The notes beneath the pieces were generated by a model that was not told the DNA's origin, searched no databases, and was given only the letters and a program-made list of their open reading frames with translations. This document shows, piece after piece, positions 1-9,785 of a stretch of DNA of 64,000 bases. The DNA comes from Paludibacter sp963678465 (lineage in GTDB: Bacteria; Bacteroidota; Bacteroidia; Bacteroidales; Paludibacteraceae): contig OY782858.1 in the NCBI GenBank assembly GCA_963678465.1, forward strand, positions 62,001 to 126,000, given 5' to 3'. The translations under genes were made by a program, and so were the position numbers. Every line of letters starts with the position of its first letter. Within the stretch, counting starts at the first letter, position 1.

Positions 1-224
1 ATATAGCTACTTATATCTATTGTTCGTTTTTGATTGCAGACGTGGAAAAAGCTGTTTTTTGCATGAAAAATTGAGTTTTTTCCTGTTAAAACAGCATTTT
101 TATAATAGAAATTAAAATTCTGATTTCAAATCGAAAGTATGGGTGCAAGGGTTGCTAAATCGCTTACAATGTTAGTCCTTTTATTGCTTAATGGGAACAG
201 CATTTAATTGGTGTTTTTTTACTA

Positions 225-1268
225 CTAATAGCCTCCGTAACCACTGTATAGCGTATACGATAAAGGCATCCGGATTACAGTAATGGATGTATTATAAGCT
301 CCCAAAATACCGATGCCATTCACTATGTTGTTATAGATTTGGACTGGTTCGGAGAAAATCTCAATATATGCATTGTTTTTTGCCCGACTATTCAAATAGT
401 AATAGTAGGCAGGAGAGATGCTTTCGATATTAATGAATATCTCTTGTTTTATGGTAGTTGGACTCCAGGGGTCGTCTTTTGGTTCTTTACCCGGAAAATA
501 ATTATACTGAAATGTGGAAATAGAGAATGTTAAACCGTAGGTTTTCCCATCGAACAGATTGTCGTTGAATTCGTGATAGTAGTTGGTGTTTTCTTCCTCG
601 AACAATTCGGTTTCGCTGGTTGAACCAAAAACAAGGTCTTCGGAGTTAAAATAAGTATTGTGCTCTGAGTAAGTACCATTGTCGTAGTAGCTTCTGTGTT
701 TGACTTTTAATCGATAGAAATTTTTATAATTTGCACGATCGGCAATGTTGATTGTGAATTTGATTTTTTTTTCAGAGATTGTGCCTACGGTATCAGTATT
801 CAAATATCCTTCATCGTTGTAAGATCCGGAATAAATGAGTGGAGATGTTTTTGTTGTCGTTGAGGTAGTGTCGACCGATGTAATGCTTGCCGTGACAGGT
901 ATTTCGGTTGAGCTGTATACATTATCGAATTCATTGTTACGAGCGATAATTTTTATAATATCTCCCGGAAATGGTTTGTAAGTTCCAGTATAATATCCGT
1001 TTCCGGTAGAATTTAAAGCTTCGATCAGTTTATCATTGGCATAAAGTTGTACTGTAGCGTTTGTAATGGGATCAAATGGTCCATCGATATCAAGAAAGAA
1101 TTTACTTTTTGTAATATGTACTTTTACTGTCGAATCCGGATTCAATATACTGTTGATGACCATCGAAGGAGCTGTTTCTTTTCCGTTGAATTTTATTTCG
1201 GTTTCGCACGAAACAATAAAAACGGTTAGCAGTAAAGTTATGGCGAGTTGAATATATACGTTTTTCAT
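225..1268 (-). CDS. DUF4249-type outer-membrane lipoprotein
   Basis: The 347-aa product starts with a lipoprotein signal peptide (hydrophobic stretch, then VSC with the lipidated Cys near residue 21). The mature part is beta-rich and acidic, with an early Pro-Asp-Ser-Thr-Val segment as in DUF4249 proteins. In Bacteroidota this family is usually encoded directly after a TonB-dependent receptor, and here the receptor gene ends 15 bp upstream, so the two form an operon. The inferred role is a surface or periplasmic partner of that receptor; the ligand cannot be read from sequence. The family assignment comes from overall layout and context, not from a catalytic motif. Confidence 0.75.
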   Translation of the reverse strand: MKNVYIQLAITLLLTVFIVSCETEIKFNGKETAPSMVINSILNPDSTVKVHITKSKFFLDIDGPFDPITNATVQLYANDKLIEALNSTGNGYYTGTYKPFPGDIIKIIARNNEFDNVYSSTEIPVTASITSVDTTSTTTKTSPLIYSGSYNDEGYLNTDTVGTISEKKIKFTINIADRANYKNFYRLKVKHRSYYDNGTYSEHNTYFNSEDLVFGSTSETELFEEENTNYYHEFNDNLFDGKTYGLTFSISTFQYNYFPGKEPKDDPWSPTTIKQEIFINIESISPAYYYYLNSRAKNNAYIEIFSEPVQIYNNIVNGIGILGAYNTSITVIRMPLSYTLYSGYGGY

Positions 1269-1283
1269 TTGTAAATCAATGTT

Positions 1284-3722
1284 TTAAAATTTGTAAGCAT
1301 AGCTAATAGAAGGGATGATAGTGAAAATAGTTAGCTTTTTAAATACCTTTCTTTCATTCTCCTGACCTGTTGCTTCTACATAGTCGTATTCGGTAGCTGC
1401 ATAAACTAAAAATGGATTCTTCTGATTTGTAGCGTTGTAAATGCTAAAGTTCCATGTGCGAATTCCATGTTTCTTTTGTTTGTGGAAATTAACGCCTACA
1501 TCCAAACGCATGTAATCCGGAAGTCGGTAATTGTTTCTTTTGCTGATATGTGGTATTGAATTGTAATAATTATATGATCCCTGATTGTTGTCGATAGCTG
1601 CAGCCGAATAATTTTGAAGTGCTAAAGATCCACTGTTGCCGGTGCCATACACCCAGGTGCCGGCGACATCAATTTTCTTGTTGAATTTATGCGAAACAAC
1701 AAGGCTTACATCGTGGCGACGATCGTATTTAGCAGGAAAAACTTCACCGTTGTTGAGTTCTTCTCCGGGCCGGTCAAACAGACGTTCGGATTTAGCCCAG
1801 GTATATCCTAACCAACCTGTAGTTTTTCCTATCGTTTTCTGAGCTAAAAATTCTACTCCGTACGACCAGCCACGTCCAACACTTACTTTGTCTTCCCAAC
1901 CGGTATTGGAACCCATAAAAGTAGAACCATCCTTGTATTCGAGCAAATTATCCATCGATTTATAATAACTTTCTATTGATAAATCAATAAAATTGAGTAG
2001 ATTGTAGAAAAACCCAGCTGAATATTGGTGCGATTTCATAGGTTCGATGCGTTTCGTTACGGGAACCCAAAGATCGAAAGGCAAGCTTATGGTAGAATTT
2101 GATAATAGATGAATGTTCTGATTCATTGCAGCATAGCCGGCTTTGAACGATAATTTGTCCGAAATCAATGCCCGCAAACTAAGACGTGGTTGAAGTGAAT
2201 GATAAAATTTGTCCTGAACAATAAAATTTGAATAATGTAGCCCTGCATTCATTTTAATAAATGAGCCCAGTGAAACATTATCTTCTACGTAAATTGTGGT
2301 TTCGTGGGCGGCAATATTGCTGTTCCCAATAGTGGTATCCATGGATTGCGTTTGGGCATTTTCCTCAAGTTTCTGCTTAAAAACCTGTACTCCGGGGCGA
2401 AATGTATGATGCGTGTAGCTTGCTCCAAATTTGATGTCGTGATTTGGATTTATAGCATAGTCGAAATCAACTTTTGCTCCAATATCTTCGATGCCGGAAC
2501 GGTATCCTAATGTAGTTGTTTCGTTTGTTCTGCTTGGTGGGTTTTTAGTAATGCTCTCATATTCCGAGCCGACCAACATGTCGAAACGGTAACGGGTGTA
2601 GGTGGCGGTAGTATTCATAAATAGTTTGTTGCTAATCACATGATTCCAGCGCAGGGCGGTAATCAGGTTTCCCCAGTCCCAGCCCAGTTTTAATCTGTTT
2701 TCGGACGATCCCTGATTATTTTCGTGAAAACCTTCGCGTATGTCTCCATAAATAACGTCATCTCCCATATATGCACTTAAGTAGAGTCGGTCTTTGTCCG
2801 AAAACTTATGACTTATCTTTGCATTCAGATCGTAGAAATAATAGCCGGCTTTAATTTTGTCCATATCTTCTTCGGCGGTTGAAATTTTCAAAAGCGGTTG
2901 TGCCAAAATATCATAGTAAGTTCTTCGTCCTGAAATATTGAATGTGGTTTTATCACTGAATAAAGGGCCTTCAAGGTTAAATTTGGTCGAGATAAGTCCC
3001 ACACTAAAGTTTCCATGTAACTTTTTGTTGTTTCCATCATTCATCCTTATATCCACTACGGATGAAAGCCTACCTCCGAAACGAGCCGGAAAGTTGCCTT
3101 TGTATAAAGTTACGTTTTTCAAGGCATCTGCATTGAAAACCGAGAACATTCCTCCAAAGTGACTTACATTGTAAACAGGCACGCCATCGAGTAAAAATAA
3201 ATTCTCGTCGGGGCCACCACCTCTTACGTAGAATCCTGCTGAACCTTCTGTACCTCCCTGAACTCCGGGCAGTAGTTGCAAGGCCTTCAATACATCTGTT
3301 TCTCCGAAAAGAGCCGGTACTGTTTTTATTTGAGAGATCGGAACGTCGATGGTGCTCATTTGTGAGCCTTTTACTCCTGTTTCTTTTCGGTTGCCAATCA
3401 CTGTTATTTCCGAAAGTTCGGTGACTTCGTTCAGCTTTATGTTTATAATTGTATCTTTCGAAAGAAAAAATTTCCTTTGTTCGGTTTGGTAGCCCACATA
3501 CGAAAACTGAATATCTACTTCTGCTTCTGGTAGGGTTAGCGAGTAAAAACCGTAGGTGTTGGAAACTGTTCCCTTGCGGGAAATGGACTCATACACAGAA
3601 TTGCTCATCATTGTTTCGTTCGTTTTACCGTCGGTAATGTAACCGCTAATGGTGTGAGTCTGGCTGTAGAGGCCTGAGGTGAGAATAAGTAAGCAAAACG
3701 CGCTTAGAATTTTTTTCTTCAT
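1284..3722 (-). CDS. TonB-dependent receptor with carboxypeptidase-regulatory-like N-terminal domain
   Basis: This 812-aa outer-membrane transporter has a signal peptide (MKKKILSAFCLLILTSG), a CarboxypepD_reg-like beta domain (about residues 24-105), a plug domain with VRGGGPDENLFLLDGVPVYN (about 185-205) and a long beta-barrel ending in aromatic Phe. It would import an unidentified ligand using ExbB/ExbD/TonB energy. A longer reading frame begins at 3779, but a -7 box (TATCTTTG at 3749-3756) lies between the two starts and the signal peptide begins at 3722, so the downstream ATG is preferred. It is followed immediately by the DUF4249 lipoprotein gene. Confidence 0.9.
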   Translation of the reverse strand: MKKKILSAFCLLILTSGLYSQTHTISGYITDGKTNETMMSNSVYESISRKGTVSNTYGFYSLTLPEAEVDIQFSYVGYQTEQRKFFLSKDTIINIKLNEVTELSEITVIGNRKETGVKGSQMSTIDVPISQIKTVPALFGETDVLKALQLLPGVQGGTEGSAGFYVRGGGPDENLFLLDGVPVYNVSHFGGMFSVFNADALKNVTLYKGNFPARFGGRLSSVVDIRMNDGNNKKLHGNFSVGLISTKFNLEGPLFSDKTTFNISGRRTYYDILAQPLLKISTAEEDMDKIKAGYYFYDLNAKISHKFSDKDRLYLSAYMGDDVIYGDIREGFHENNQGSSENRLKLGWDWGNLITALRWNHVISNKLFMNTTATYTRYRFDMLVGSEYESITKNPPSRTNETTTLGYRSGIEDIGAKVDFDYAINPNHDIKFGASYTHHTFRPGVQVFKQKLEENAQTQSMDTTIGNSNIAAHETTIYVEDNVSLGSFIKMNAGLHYSNFIVQDKFYHSLQPRLSLRALISDKLSFKAGYAAMNQNIHLLSNSTISLPFDLWVPVTKRIEPMKSHQYSAGFFYNLLNFIDLSIESYYKSMDNLLEYKDGSTFMGSNTGWEDKVSVGRGWSYGVEFLAQKTIGKTTGWLGYTWAKSERLFDRPGEELNNGEVFPAKYDRRHDVSLVVSHKFNKKIDVAGTWVYGTGNSGSLALQNYSAAAIDNNQGSYNYYNSIPHISKRNNYRLPDYMRLDVGVNFHKQKKHGIRTWNFSIYNATNQKNPFLVYAATEYDYVEATGQENERKVFKKLTIFTIIPSISYAYKF

Positions 3723-3748
3723 CGAATGACTTTTAGGTAGTTGATGCG

Positions 3749-3756
3749 CAAAGATA
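3749..3756 (-). promoter_or_regulatory. -7 box for the TonB-dependent receptor operon
   Basis: TATCTTTG on the minus strand matches the Bacteroidota TAnnTTTG consensus, 27 bp before the chosen receptor ATG. No clear TTG -33 element is visible at the usual distance. Confidence 0.5.
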
Positions 3757-4081
3757 AATAATTGTTGCATAGGTTTCATCTAAATATATTAAAAATTAAC
3801 ACAGTTGTAATTGTATTGTTAATTATTTCATATAAATACATGAAACACCCATGGCCTGATAAAAAACTCAGGACACACAAGGAGATGATTAAAATTTTAC
3901 TAAACATTCTTTGTTCCCCTTTTATTCCCCCTTTAGGGGGTTAGGGGGCAGATATCATAATTTATGAATACATGAAATCAACCAAAACGTAAATAACATT
4001 CTGAAGAACCTCTTAGTGTTCGAACACCGGTAGAGATTTTGACACAAATCTCTATCTTCTTTCCTTTATGGGTGCGGAAAT
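3757..4081. other. Intergenic region with a G/C-rich palindromic repeat end
   Basis: There is no convincing gene between the receptor and the next minus-strand gene. At about 3923-3949 lies a palindromic CCCCCTTTAGGGGG followed by TTAGGGGGC. This resembles one terminal inverted repeat of the MITE-like element at 49877-50036, so it may be a solo end of that family. Confidence 0.4.
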
Positions 4082-4729
4082 TTATTTATGAATAAGGTAA
4101 AACATTTGCTGGAGGTTAAGTATCGAATGTTTTTTGTTTTCGGCGGCCAATATCATAGCCTGAGCCACTTCGCGGGCATGTATAGGTTTGATGCGTCGGA
4201 GTATGCCCATCTTGTTCAGCGCAAACATAACGCTCAGTCCAATTCTTTCGCCCATTCGTTTTTCTTTTCTTTCGCCGTACAACTGTGCAGGGCGTAAAAT
4301 GCTGATGGTTTCGAAAGATAATTTCAGAACTGCCTCATCAAGTTTTCCTTTCATTTGCATATAAAATGCAGCTGATTTGGCATTTGCACCTGCCGATGAC
4401 AGAAGTACATAAGCCGGAACGCCATTTAGAGCAGCTATTTCAGCCACTTTGTACTGATAAGTGTAATCTGTTTTGTATTGATTTCCTTTGGTCTTAGCTT
4501 TTGCAATTGTAGTGCCCATGCACGAAAATAAAACATCTCCGCTTACAAGTTGGCGCCATGTTTCCGGTTGGTCGAAATCCACAACATATTCTTTGAGTTT
4601 TGGGTGGGTTATGCCGCTTTCGCGACGAACCAAAGATATAATCTCAACGTAATCTTTCGAGAAGAGGAGTAATTGGATGAGTTGAGTTCCAACCATACCT
4701 GTAGAGCCGATAACAATTGCTTTTTTCAT
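4082..4729 (-). CDS. NAD(P)-binding Rossmann-fold protein (atypical SDR / HTATIP2-like)
   Basis: The 215-aa protein has an N-terminal dinucleotide-binding loop, GSTGMVGTQL (residues 8-17), then a Rossmann alternation and an SSAGA stretch typical of atypical short-chain dehydrogenases of the HTATIP2/YbjT type. The later LRPAQLYG motif is also usual in this group. It probably binds NADP(H) in the cytoplasm; the substrate is unknown. It lies 80 bp downstream of serB on the same strand and may be cotranscribed. An 82-aa frame overlapping its start and the serB end (4644-4892) was judged a shadow. Confidence 0.75.
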   Translation of the reverse strand: MKKAIVIGSTGMVGTQLIQLLLFSKDYVEIISLVRRESGITHPKLKEYVVDFDQPETWRQLVSGDVLFSCMGTTIAKAKTKGNQYKTDYTYQYKVAEIAALNGVPAYVLLSSAGANAKSAAFYMQMKGKLDEAVLKLSFETISILRPAQLYGERKEKRMGERIGLSVMFALNKMGILRRIKPIHAREVAQAMILAAENKKHSILNLQQMFYLIHK

Positions 4730-4809
4730 TTTTTTTCGAAATTAATATGTTTTGTGTAAAGAATAAAACCTGTCCGAAAATAAAACCTGATACAGTTGAG
4801 TCGGGAATT

Positions 4810-6033
4810 TTAGAAATCGATGTGAATATCCCGAAAGCCAAGGAAATAAAGAATACCGTCAAGACCAATCGTTGAAATGGATTGTTGCGCATTTTCTTTC
4901 ACCTTTGGTTTAGCATGAAAAGCAATGCCAAGGCCTGCAATGTTTAACATTGGTAAATCGTTGGCGCCATCACCCACAGCAATTACCTGTTCAAGGTCGA
5001 TTTTTTCCACTTGTGCGATCAGACGGAGCAATTCAGCTTTGCGTTTTCCGTCCACAATATCGCCAATGTAATTTCCTGTTAGTTTGCCTTCTACAATCTC
5101 CAGCTCATTAGCATAAACATAATCTACATCAAAAAGTTTTTTCAAATGATTCCCAAAAAACGAAAATCCTCCCGAAAGGATGGCGATTTTGTAACCGCAT
5201 TTTTTAAGAATGCCCATTAAACGTTCGGCACCATCCATAATCGGAAGCTGATTGGCTATTTCTTCGAGTGCTTTTTCGTCCAAACCTTTGAGCAAAGCAA
5301 CTCTTTGTTTGAAACTTTCGGTAAAATCAATTTCGCCGCGCATAGCTGCTTCGGTAATGGCGCGAACCTGAGGCCCAACGCCGGCACGATCGGCCAATTC
5401 GTCGATGACTTCAGTTTTAATAAGCGTTGAATCCATGTCGAAACAAATCAATCGCCGATTCCTGCGAAAAATATCATCTTTTTGAAATGAAATATCGATG
5501 CCCATTTCGGACGAATACTGCATGAATTTGGCCGAGAGCGCCTTTTTATCCTGCAGTTCGCCCCGCACCGAAAGTTCGATACACGAACGGATGGCATCGG
5601 TATCGGTATTCGACAAAGGAACCCGTCCGGTAAGTCGTTTGATGGAGTCGATGTTTAGTTCCTGATTGGTAACTGCTTTTGTGACTTTCGATAGTTGGCG
5701 GGCAGTGATTTCACGCCCCAGAATTGTAACCACATACCGTCCCTTGCCCTGACGCGAAACCCAGTTGTTGTATCTTTCCTCACTCACGGGAGTGAACCGG
5801 GGAGTGAGGTTGAGTTCGGAGCATTTAAAAAGAACTTCTTTCAATATATTGCCGGAATCTGTTCTGTCCGACATTTTGAAAAGTATTCCTAATGAAAGGG
5901 TGTGATGAATATCAGCCTGACCAATGTCAAGAATGGTGGCATCGTAAGCTCCAAGAATTTCGGTTATGGCGGTGGTTACTCCGGGTTTGTCTTCACCCGA
6001 AATACTTATTAATATAATTTCGCTATTTGGCAT
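4810..6033 (-). CDS. serB: Phosphoserine phosphatase with N-terminal ACT domains
   Basis: SerB hydrolyses phosphoserine in the last step of serine synthesis. The 407-aa protein has two ACT-like regulatory domains (about 5-85 and 100-175), then a HAD phosphatase domain. DMDST (199-203) carries the nucleophilic Asp, ILSGGF is motif II, and GDGANDLPML is the late metal-binding motif. Tandem ACT plus HAD is the usual Bacteroidota architecture and suggests amino-acid feedback. The start gives a full first ACT domain. No frameshift or missing catalytic residue is seen. Confidence 0.95.
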   Translation of the reverse strand: MPNSEIILISISGEDKPGVTTAITEILGAYDATILDIGQADIHHTLSLGILFKMSDRTDSGNILKEVLFKCSELNLTPRFTPVSEERYNNWVSRQGKGRYVVTILGREITARQLSKVTKAVTNQELNIDSIKRLTGRVPLSNTDTDAIRSCIELSVRGELQDKKALSAKFMQYSSEMGIDISFQKDDIFRRNRRLICFDMDSTLIKTEVIDELADRAGVGPQVRAITEAAMRGEIDFTESFKQRVALLKGLDEKALEEIANQLPIMDGAERLMGILKKCGYKIAILSGGFSFFGNHLKKLFDVDYVYANELEIVEGKLTGNYIGDIVDGKRKAELLRLIAQVEKIDLEQVIAVGDGANDLPMLNIAGLGIAFHAKPKVKENAQQSISTIGLDGILYFLGFRDIHIDF

Positions 6034-6124
6034 TTGTTTGTGTTTGTTTTTTTAGTGTGTTGGTTAGCTGCATTAAATAAACCTGCAATGAATCGCGTTT
6101 ATCACAGCTTTTATTATTTTTTTC

Positions 6125-7501
6125 TTAATGTCGTCCCGAATACTTATGAAAGGTTTCGAGCGTATTGTTCACGTAGCTGACTGTTTCTTTAGCCCTGAAC
6201 CGGCCGTACTTTACAACCGGATCGTTGTAAAATTCGGGTTCCGACTTTTTTATCAGGTAATATTCTACGTTGTTAAACCAGATATGTGGATTTTTTCCAT
6301 GTTTTTCGGCAAGTGCCATGGCATCGAGTACATGCGCCGGACCTGAATTGTAGGCCGCAAGTATAAATTTTATGCGTTCTTCTTTGTTTACTATTTTACG
6401 GAATGAGAGGTTGAGACTTTTTATATATTGCACGCCGGCTTCAATGTTTTTTTCAGGATTCAACATCGTTTTACGGGTCAGACCAAAGTTGGCAGCGGTG
6501 CGTGGCATTAACTGCATAATGCCCGAAGCTCCGGCCCATGAAACCTGTGACGAATCGAAGCGGGACTCGTGAAAAGCCACAGCAGCCAGCAGTTTCCAGT
6601 CCCAGTTAATCTCAGTTGCATATTTTTTGAAAAAGTGATCGAAGGGTGAGATGGCACCTTTCGGAATTCTTACTTTCCGTTGCGAAAAGTAAATGCTTCG
6701 CGTCCAGTATTTGTTGGCAAGATTTGCCTGTAAAAGTTCATGCTCGTCGGTTTTTGTCCAGTTTTCGATAGCTTCTTTCAGTTTCTTACTTTCCCGGCGC
6801 ACCAACCACCCATTGTGTTGTTCGAAGCCGATGGCCAAATGAAGGTCAAGCTTTTTGTAGATGGATTTGTAGAGTTGTGCAGTTTTATAGCTGGCTACTG
6901 TATAGCTGATTTTGTTTTGGGCTACCATCTCAATCAAATCCTCTGAGCTCAATGAGTCTGGCGCTTCAACGATTTCGAAAATTCCGCCTAATTCGCGGTA
7001 TAAGGCTTCTAGTCTTTTTTTCTGTATTGTGTTTGGCTTTACATATACTTTCTTGTCGGCCAATTCGGTGACATCGCTCAATAAGTTAGCATTAATTGTT
7101 TGTACCAATACCTGATACGATTTTTCCTGTGGAAAAACAAAGCTGAAAAGTTGTTTGAGTTCCTTTGTCTCAATTATGTTGTTGGCTACAAGATCAATTT
7201 TTCGCTCCTGAAGCAAATGTTCAAGCTCTATTTCGCTTTTAGCTTCGGTAATTTTAAGTGCTACGCCCAGTGAGTTTGCCAGGTTCGATGCCATTTCGTA
7301 GTCGAAACCCATGTATTCTTCGCGGTACATGAAGTAGCTCGTAGGTCCATACATTATACCTACGCTGAGTGTGTCCCGTTTTAATATTTGTTCAAGGTCA
7401 ATTTGAGCAGATGATTGATCTTCATCGTTTTTTGCCTGATTGCAAGCCGAAAAAACTATGAAGAAAAACAGAATGCACAGTATTGCAGTTTTGTTTTGCA
7501 T
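6125..7501 (-). CDS. MltF-like lytic transglycosylase lipoprotein
   Basis: The 458-aa envelope lipoprotein cleaves peptidoglycan glycan strands. Its signal peptide ends FSAC with Cys20 as the lipidation site. Residues about 40-270 form a solute-binding-protein type 3 domain (SVGIMYGPTSYF, GFDYEMASNL), and about 295-450 an SLT domain with catalytic Glu312 in FHESRFDSS, then GIMQLMPRTA and AAYNSGP. This order is that of E. coli MltF. It ends 6 bp from the exonuclease gene upstream, so the two are probably cotranscribed. Confidence 0.9.
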   Translation of the reverse strand: MQNKTAILCILFFFIVFSACNQAKNDEDQSSAQIDLEQILKRDTLSVGIMYGPTSYFMYREEYMGFDYEMASNLANSLGVALKITEAKSEIELEHLLQERKIDLVANNIIETKELKQLFSFVFPQEKSYQVLVQTINANLLSDVTELADKKVYVKPNTIQKKRLEALYRELGGIFEIVEAPDSLSSEDLIEMVAQNKISYTVASYKTAQLYKSIYKKLDLHLAIGFEQHNGWLVRRESKKLKEAIENWTKTDEHELLQANLANKYWTRSIYFSQRKVRIPKGAISPFDHFFKKYATEINWDWKLLAAVAFHESRFDSSQVSWAGASGIMQLMPRTAANFGLTRKTMLNPEKNIEAGVQYIKSLNLSFRKIVNKEERIKFILAAYNSGPAHVLDAMALAEKHGKNPHIWFNNVEYYLIKKSEPEFYNDPVVKYGRFRAKETVSYVNNTLETFHKYSGRH

Positions 7502-7507
7502 TTGCTG

Positions 7508-8245
7508 TTACAAAAATTCAACATTACGCGATTCGAAACCCTGCCAGTTTTGCATACGTAAAAATACCTGTGCCGTTGCCACCACATCTTTTTGGCAGTA
7601 CAAAGCAATACGTTCAATATTTTTCTCCTTGTAATAAACCTCTGCTACCTGACTGCCGTCAATATCATCTTTTGGCGTAGGAATGCCAAAAATTGCAGTC
7701 AGTAATTTCAATGATGTATAATTTTTATAATCACCGAATTTCCATAACTCCAGAGTGTCGATAAATGAAATTTCCCAGGGTTTTTTCCCTGCGATTTGCA
7801 AAATAGCCGGAAGCTGGATATTATTGATGAGCAATCGCCGGCAAATATAGGGAATGTCGAATTCTTTGATATTGTGTCCGCAGAGCGTGTGCTCTTTGGT
7901 ACTGCAAAATTTTGCCAAAAGCTCAGTGAAGCCACTGAGCAATTTCTGTTCGTCGTCGCCGGCAAAGGACTTGGTTCGGAAATGCATTTCGAGCCCTTTG
8001 AAATAGATAAATCCGACCGAAATACACACAATTTTACCGAATTCGGCATAGATGCCTCCGCTGTTGGCAAATGCTTCGGCGGCTGTAGTGTTCTCAGCAT
8101 ATTTTTCGGGCATACGTTTGTGAATCAGATTGAACTTATCTTCCCACAAATGTGCTAAATCAGCCGGTATTTCCGAAATGTCGGCTTTCAGAGGGACTGT
8201 TTCTATGTCAAGAAACATGATTTTAGGTAGATCGGACAGATTCAT
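7508..8245 (-). CDS. Predicted 3'-5' exonuclease of the DnaQ/PolB-exo2 type
   Basis: The 245-aa protein begins with MFLDIETVPL, an ExoI motif (Asp-x-Glu) of DEDD exonucleases. CGHNIKEFDIPYICRR gives the ExoII Asp and YCQKDVVATAQVF the ExoIII Asp. These identify a 3'-5' exonuclease resembling the proofreading domain of B-family polymerases (DNA_pol_B_exo2). No polymerase domain is attached. Its physiological substrate is not known; a role in DNA repair or RNA trimming is inference. It lies between uridine kinase and the MltF-like gene on the same strand. Confidence 0.85.
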   Translation of the reverse strand: MNLSDLPKIMFLDIETVPLKADISEIPADLAHLWEDKFNLIHKRMPEKYAENTTAAEAFANSGGIYAEFGKIVCISVGFIYFKGLEMHFRTKSFAGDDEQKLLSGFTELLAKFCSTKEHTLCGHNIKEFDIPYICRRLLINNIQLPAILQIAGKKPWEISFIDTLELWKFGDYKNYTSLKLLTAIFGIPTPKDDIDGSQVAEVYYKEKNIERIALYCQKDVVATAQVFLRMQNWQGFESRNVEFL

Positions 8246-8296
8246 GGCAATTAACTGTTTAGATGTTTATTGTTGCCTGAAAAAAGGCGAATCACT

Positions 8297-8905
8297 TTAT
8301 TTCAGATTATTTTCGATATACTTCGTCAGAATGTCGATGGCAATATGGTTGTTTCCTCCCTGTGGGATGATTAAATCGGCAAAGCGTTTTGTGGGTTCGA
8401 TAAATTGCAAATGCATTGGCTTAACGGTACATTCATAGCGTTCCATTACTTTGTTGACCGACCGTCCGCGTTCCACTATATCTCTGTTGATCACCCGCAT
8501 AAGGCGATCGTCGGCATCTGCATCAACAAACACTTTCAAATCCATCATTTTACGTAATTCAGGATTGGTAAGCACAAGAATTCCTTCAACAATGATAACG
8601 TGGCAGGGTTTTACCGGAATCGTTTCGGCAGCACGTGTACAAGTCAGGTACGAATAGATGGGTTGTTCTATCGTTTTTCCTTTTCTTAAATCTTTTAAGT
8701 GACGTGTAAGAAGTTCGAATTCAATAGAATCCGGATGGTCAAAATTAATCTCGAGTCGTTCTTCGAGTGGCAAATGGCTGCTGTCGCGATAATAAGAATC
8801 CTGTGGAAGAATGGATACTTCCCCAATTGGCAAACGCTCTAAGATTTTTCGTACTACTGTAGTTTTTCCTGAACCGGTTCCTCCGGCAATTCCAATAATT
8901 AACAT
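8297..8905 (-). CDS. udk: Uridine kinase
   Basis: Udk phosphorylates uridine and cytidine with ATP or GTP in pyrimidine salvage. The 202-aa protein has a P-loop GIAGGTGSGKTT (residues 5-16), the DSYYRD substrate segment (about 37-42), FDHPDSI, and the IIVEGIL/VFVDADADDRL strands typical of the P-loop uridine kinase family. Its length matches the family. The next 248 bp upstream (to 9153) contain no gene, so it is probably the first gene of the udk-exonuclease-MltF run. Confidence 0.93.
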   Translation of the reverse strand: MLIIGIAGGTGSGKTTVVRKILERLPIGEVSILPQDSYYRDSSHLPLEERLEINFDHPDSIEFELLTRHLKDLRKGKTIEQPIYSYLTCTRAAETIPVKPCHVIIVEGILVLTNPELRKMMDLKVFVDADADDRLMRVINRDIVERGRSVNKVMERYECTVKPMHLQFIEPTKRFADLIIPQGGNNHIAIDILTKYIENNLK

Positions 8906-9153
8906 TTTGCTGATTTTATCGATTTCAGAGCACTAAATTAATTATTTATTCCCTTTTGTTCTAATTTGTTGTATATTTTTTTGTTTTTATATTTTTAGTT
9001 GATTTGCAAGTGGCTGTAAAATAAGATAATGGTTGTATTGACCAGATCGGACTTGTAGAATGAAAACCGTAAGTTATTGGCTCAAATTGGAAAGCTTGAA
9101 TCACTTTCAGAGCGCAAACAAAAAGCTGTATTTCTTAGTGTGCTTCTCGGTAG

Positions 9154-9636
9154 TTAGTTTTTTGTGTGATGCGTCTGTGTTCGAACGAGTTTGTCGATGA
9201 GCGACTGCAAATCCTGACTCAAAAAGCGAACCGGGGAGACCTGCACTGTTGTTAGGGGGATCGGAATCAATCGGATAGGGTCGGGTAGAATATCTATTTT
9301 AGTGACGATTACTTTTGCAATTCCAGCCCTTACAATGTCGAGTTTGGCGGCAGCGCTGTACGAAAGGTCAATAAGCCGGCTTCGGGTATGTGGTCCGCGA
9401 TCGGTTACTTTTACGATTACTTCATTGTTGTTTTTTGGGTTTTGTACCCGCAGCAGCGTACCGAAAGGATAGGTTTTGTGGGCACACGTCAGGCTGTCGC
9501 TGTGATATTTTCCACCATCCGAAGTGTGTCGGCCGTGCAGGCGTTTGCTGTAGAAGGAAGCAAAACCTGTTTCCTGACCCACCACAAAGGTGGCGAAAAA
9601 TAGGAGTAATACAAAAGTGAGTATGCTGTTTTTCAT
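9154..9636 (-). CDS. RlpA-like double-psi beta-barrel protein
   Basis: This 160-aa exported protein has a signal peptide starting MKNSILTFVLLLFFATFVV and a core RlpA domain (about 25-110): GFASFYSKRLHGRHTSDG, then CAHKTYPFGTLLRV and VKVTDRGPH with the catalytic-type Asp. RlpA proteins are lytic transglycosylases acting on septal glycans or peptidoglycan-binding division proteins. There is no SPOR domain, so septal targeting is uncertain. The start at 9636 is preferred over 9660 because the signal peptide begins there. Confidence 0.85.
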   Translation of the reverse strand: MKNSILTFVLLLFFATFVVGQETGFASFYSKRLHGRHTSDGGKYHSDSLTCAHKTYPFGTLLRVQNPKNNNEVIVKVTDRGPHTRSRLIDLSYSAAAKLDIVRAGIAKVIVTKIDILPDPIRLIPIPLTTVQVSPVRFLSQDLQSLIDKLVRTQTHHTKN

Positions 9637-9733
9637 TTGGAATATCATTAATACGAACAAAAATAATCAATTCCCGTGAGATACTAAATTTATAAACAAG
9701 ATTTTAAGTTTTCATAATTAAGTACCATTGTTT

Positions 9734-9765
9734 TTTGCTTTTCATATTTTAAAGGGCTAACTTTG
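9734..9765 (+). promoter_or_regulatory. Bacteroidota-type promoter for the FemAB/GNAT-like gene
   Basis: TTTG (9734-9737), 20 bp, then TAACTTTG (9758-9765) fits the -33/-7 consensus exactly. It overlaps a possible GTG start at 9765, which supports the ATG at 9786. Confidence 0.65.
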
Positions 9766-9785
9766 TGAATTTTTATTTCAAAATC

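Noticed and set aside
4644..4892. 82-codon minus-strand frame overlapping serB and the NAD(P)-binding gene
   Set aside because: It covers the ends of two well-supported genes in another frame and its second half is a frame-shifted reading of the neighbour's start; no domain is seen.
7796..8158. Antisense frames over the exonuclease gene
   Set aside because: They are shadows of a gene with clear DEDD exonuclease motifs.
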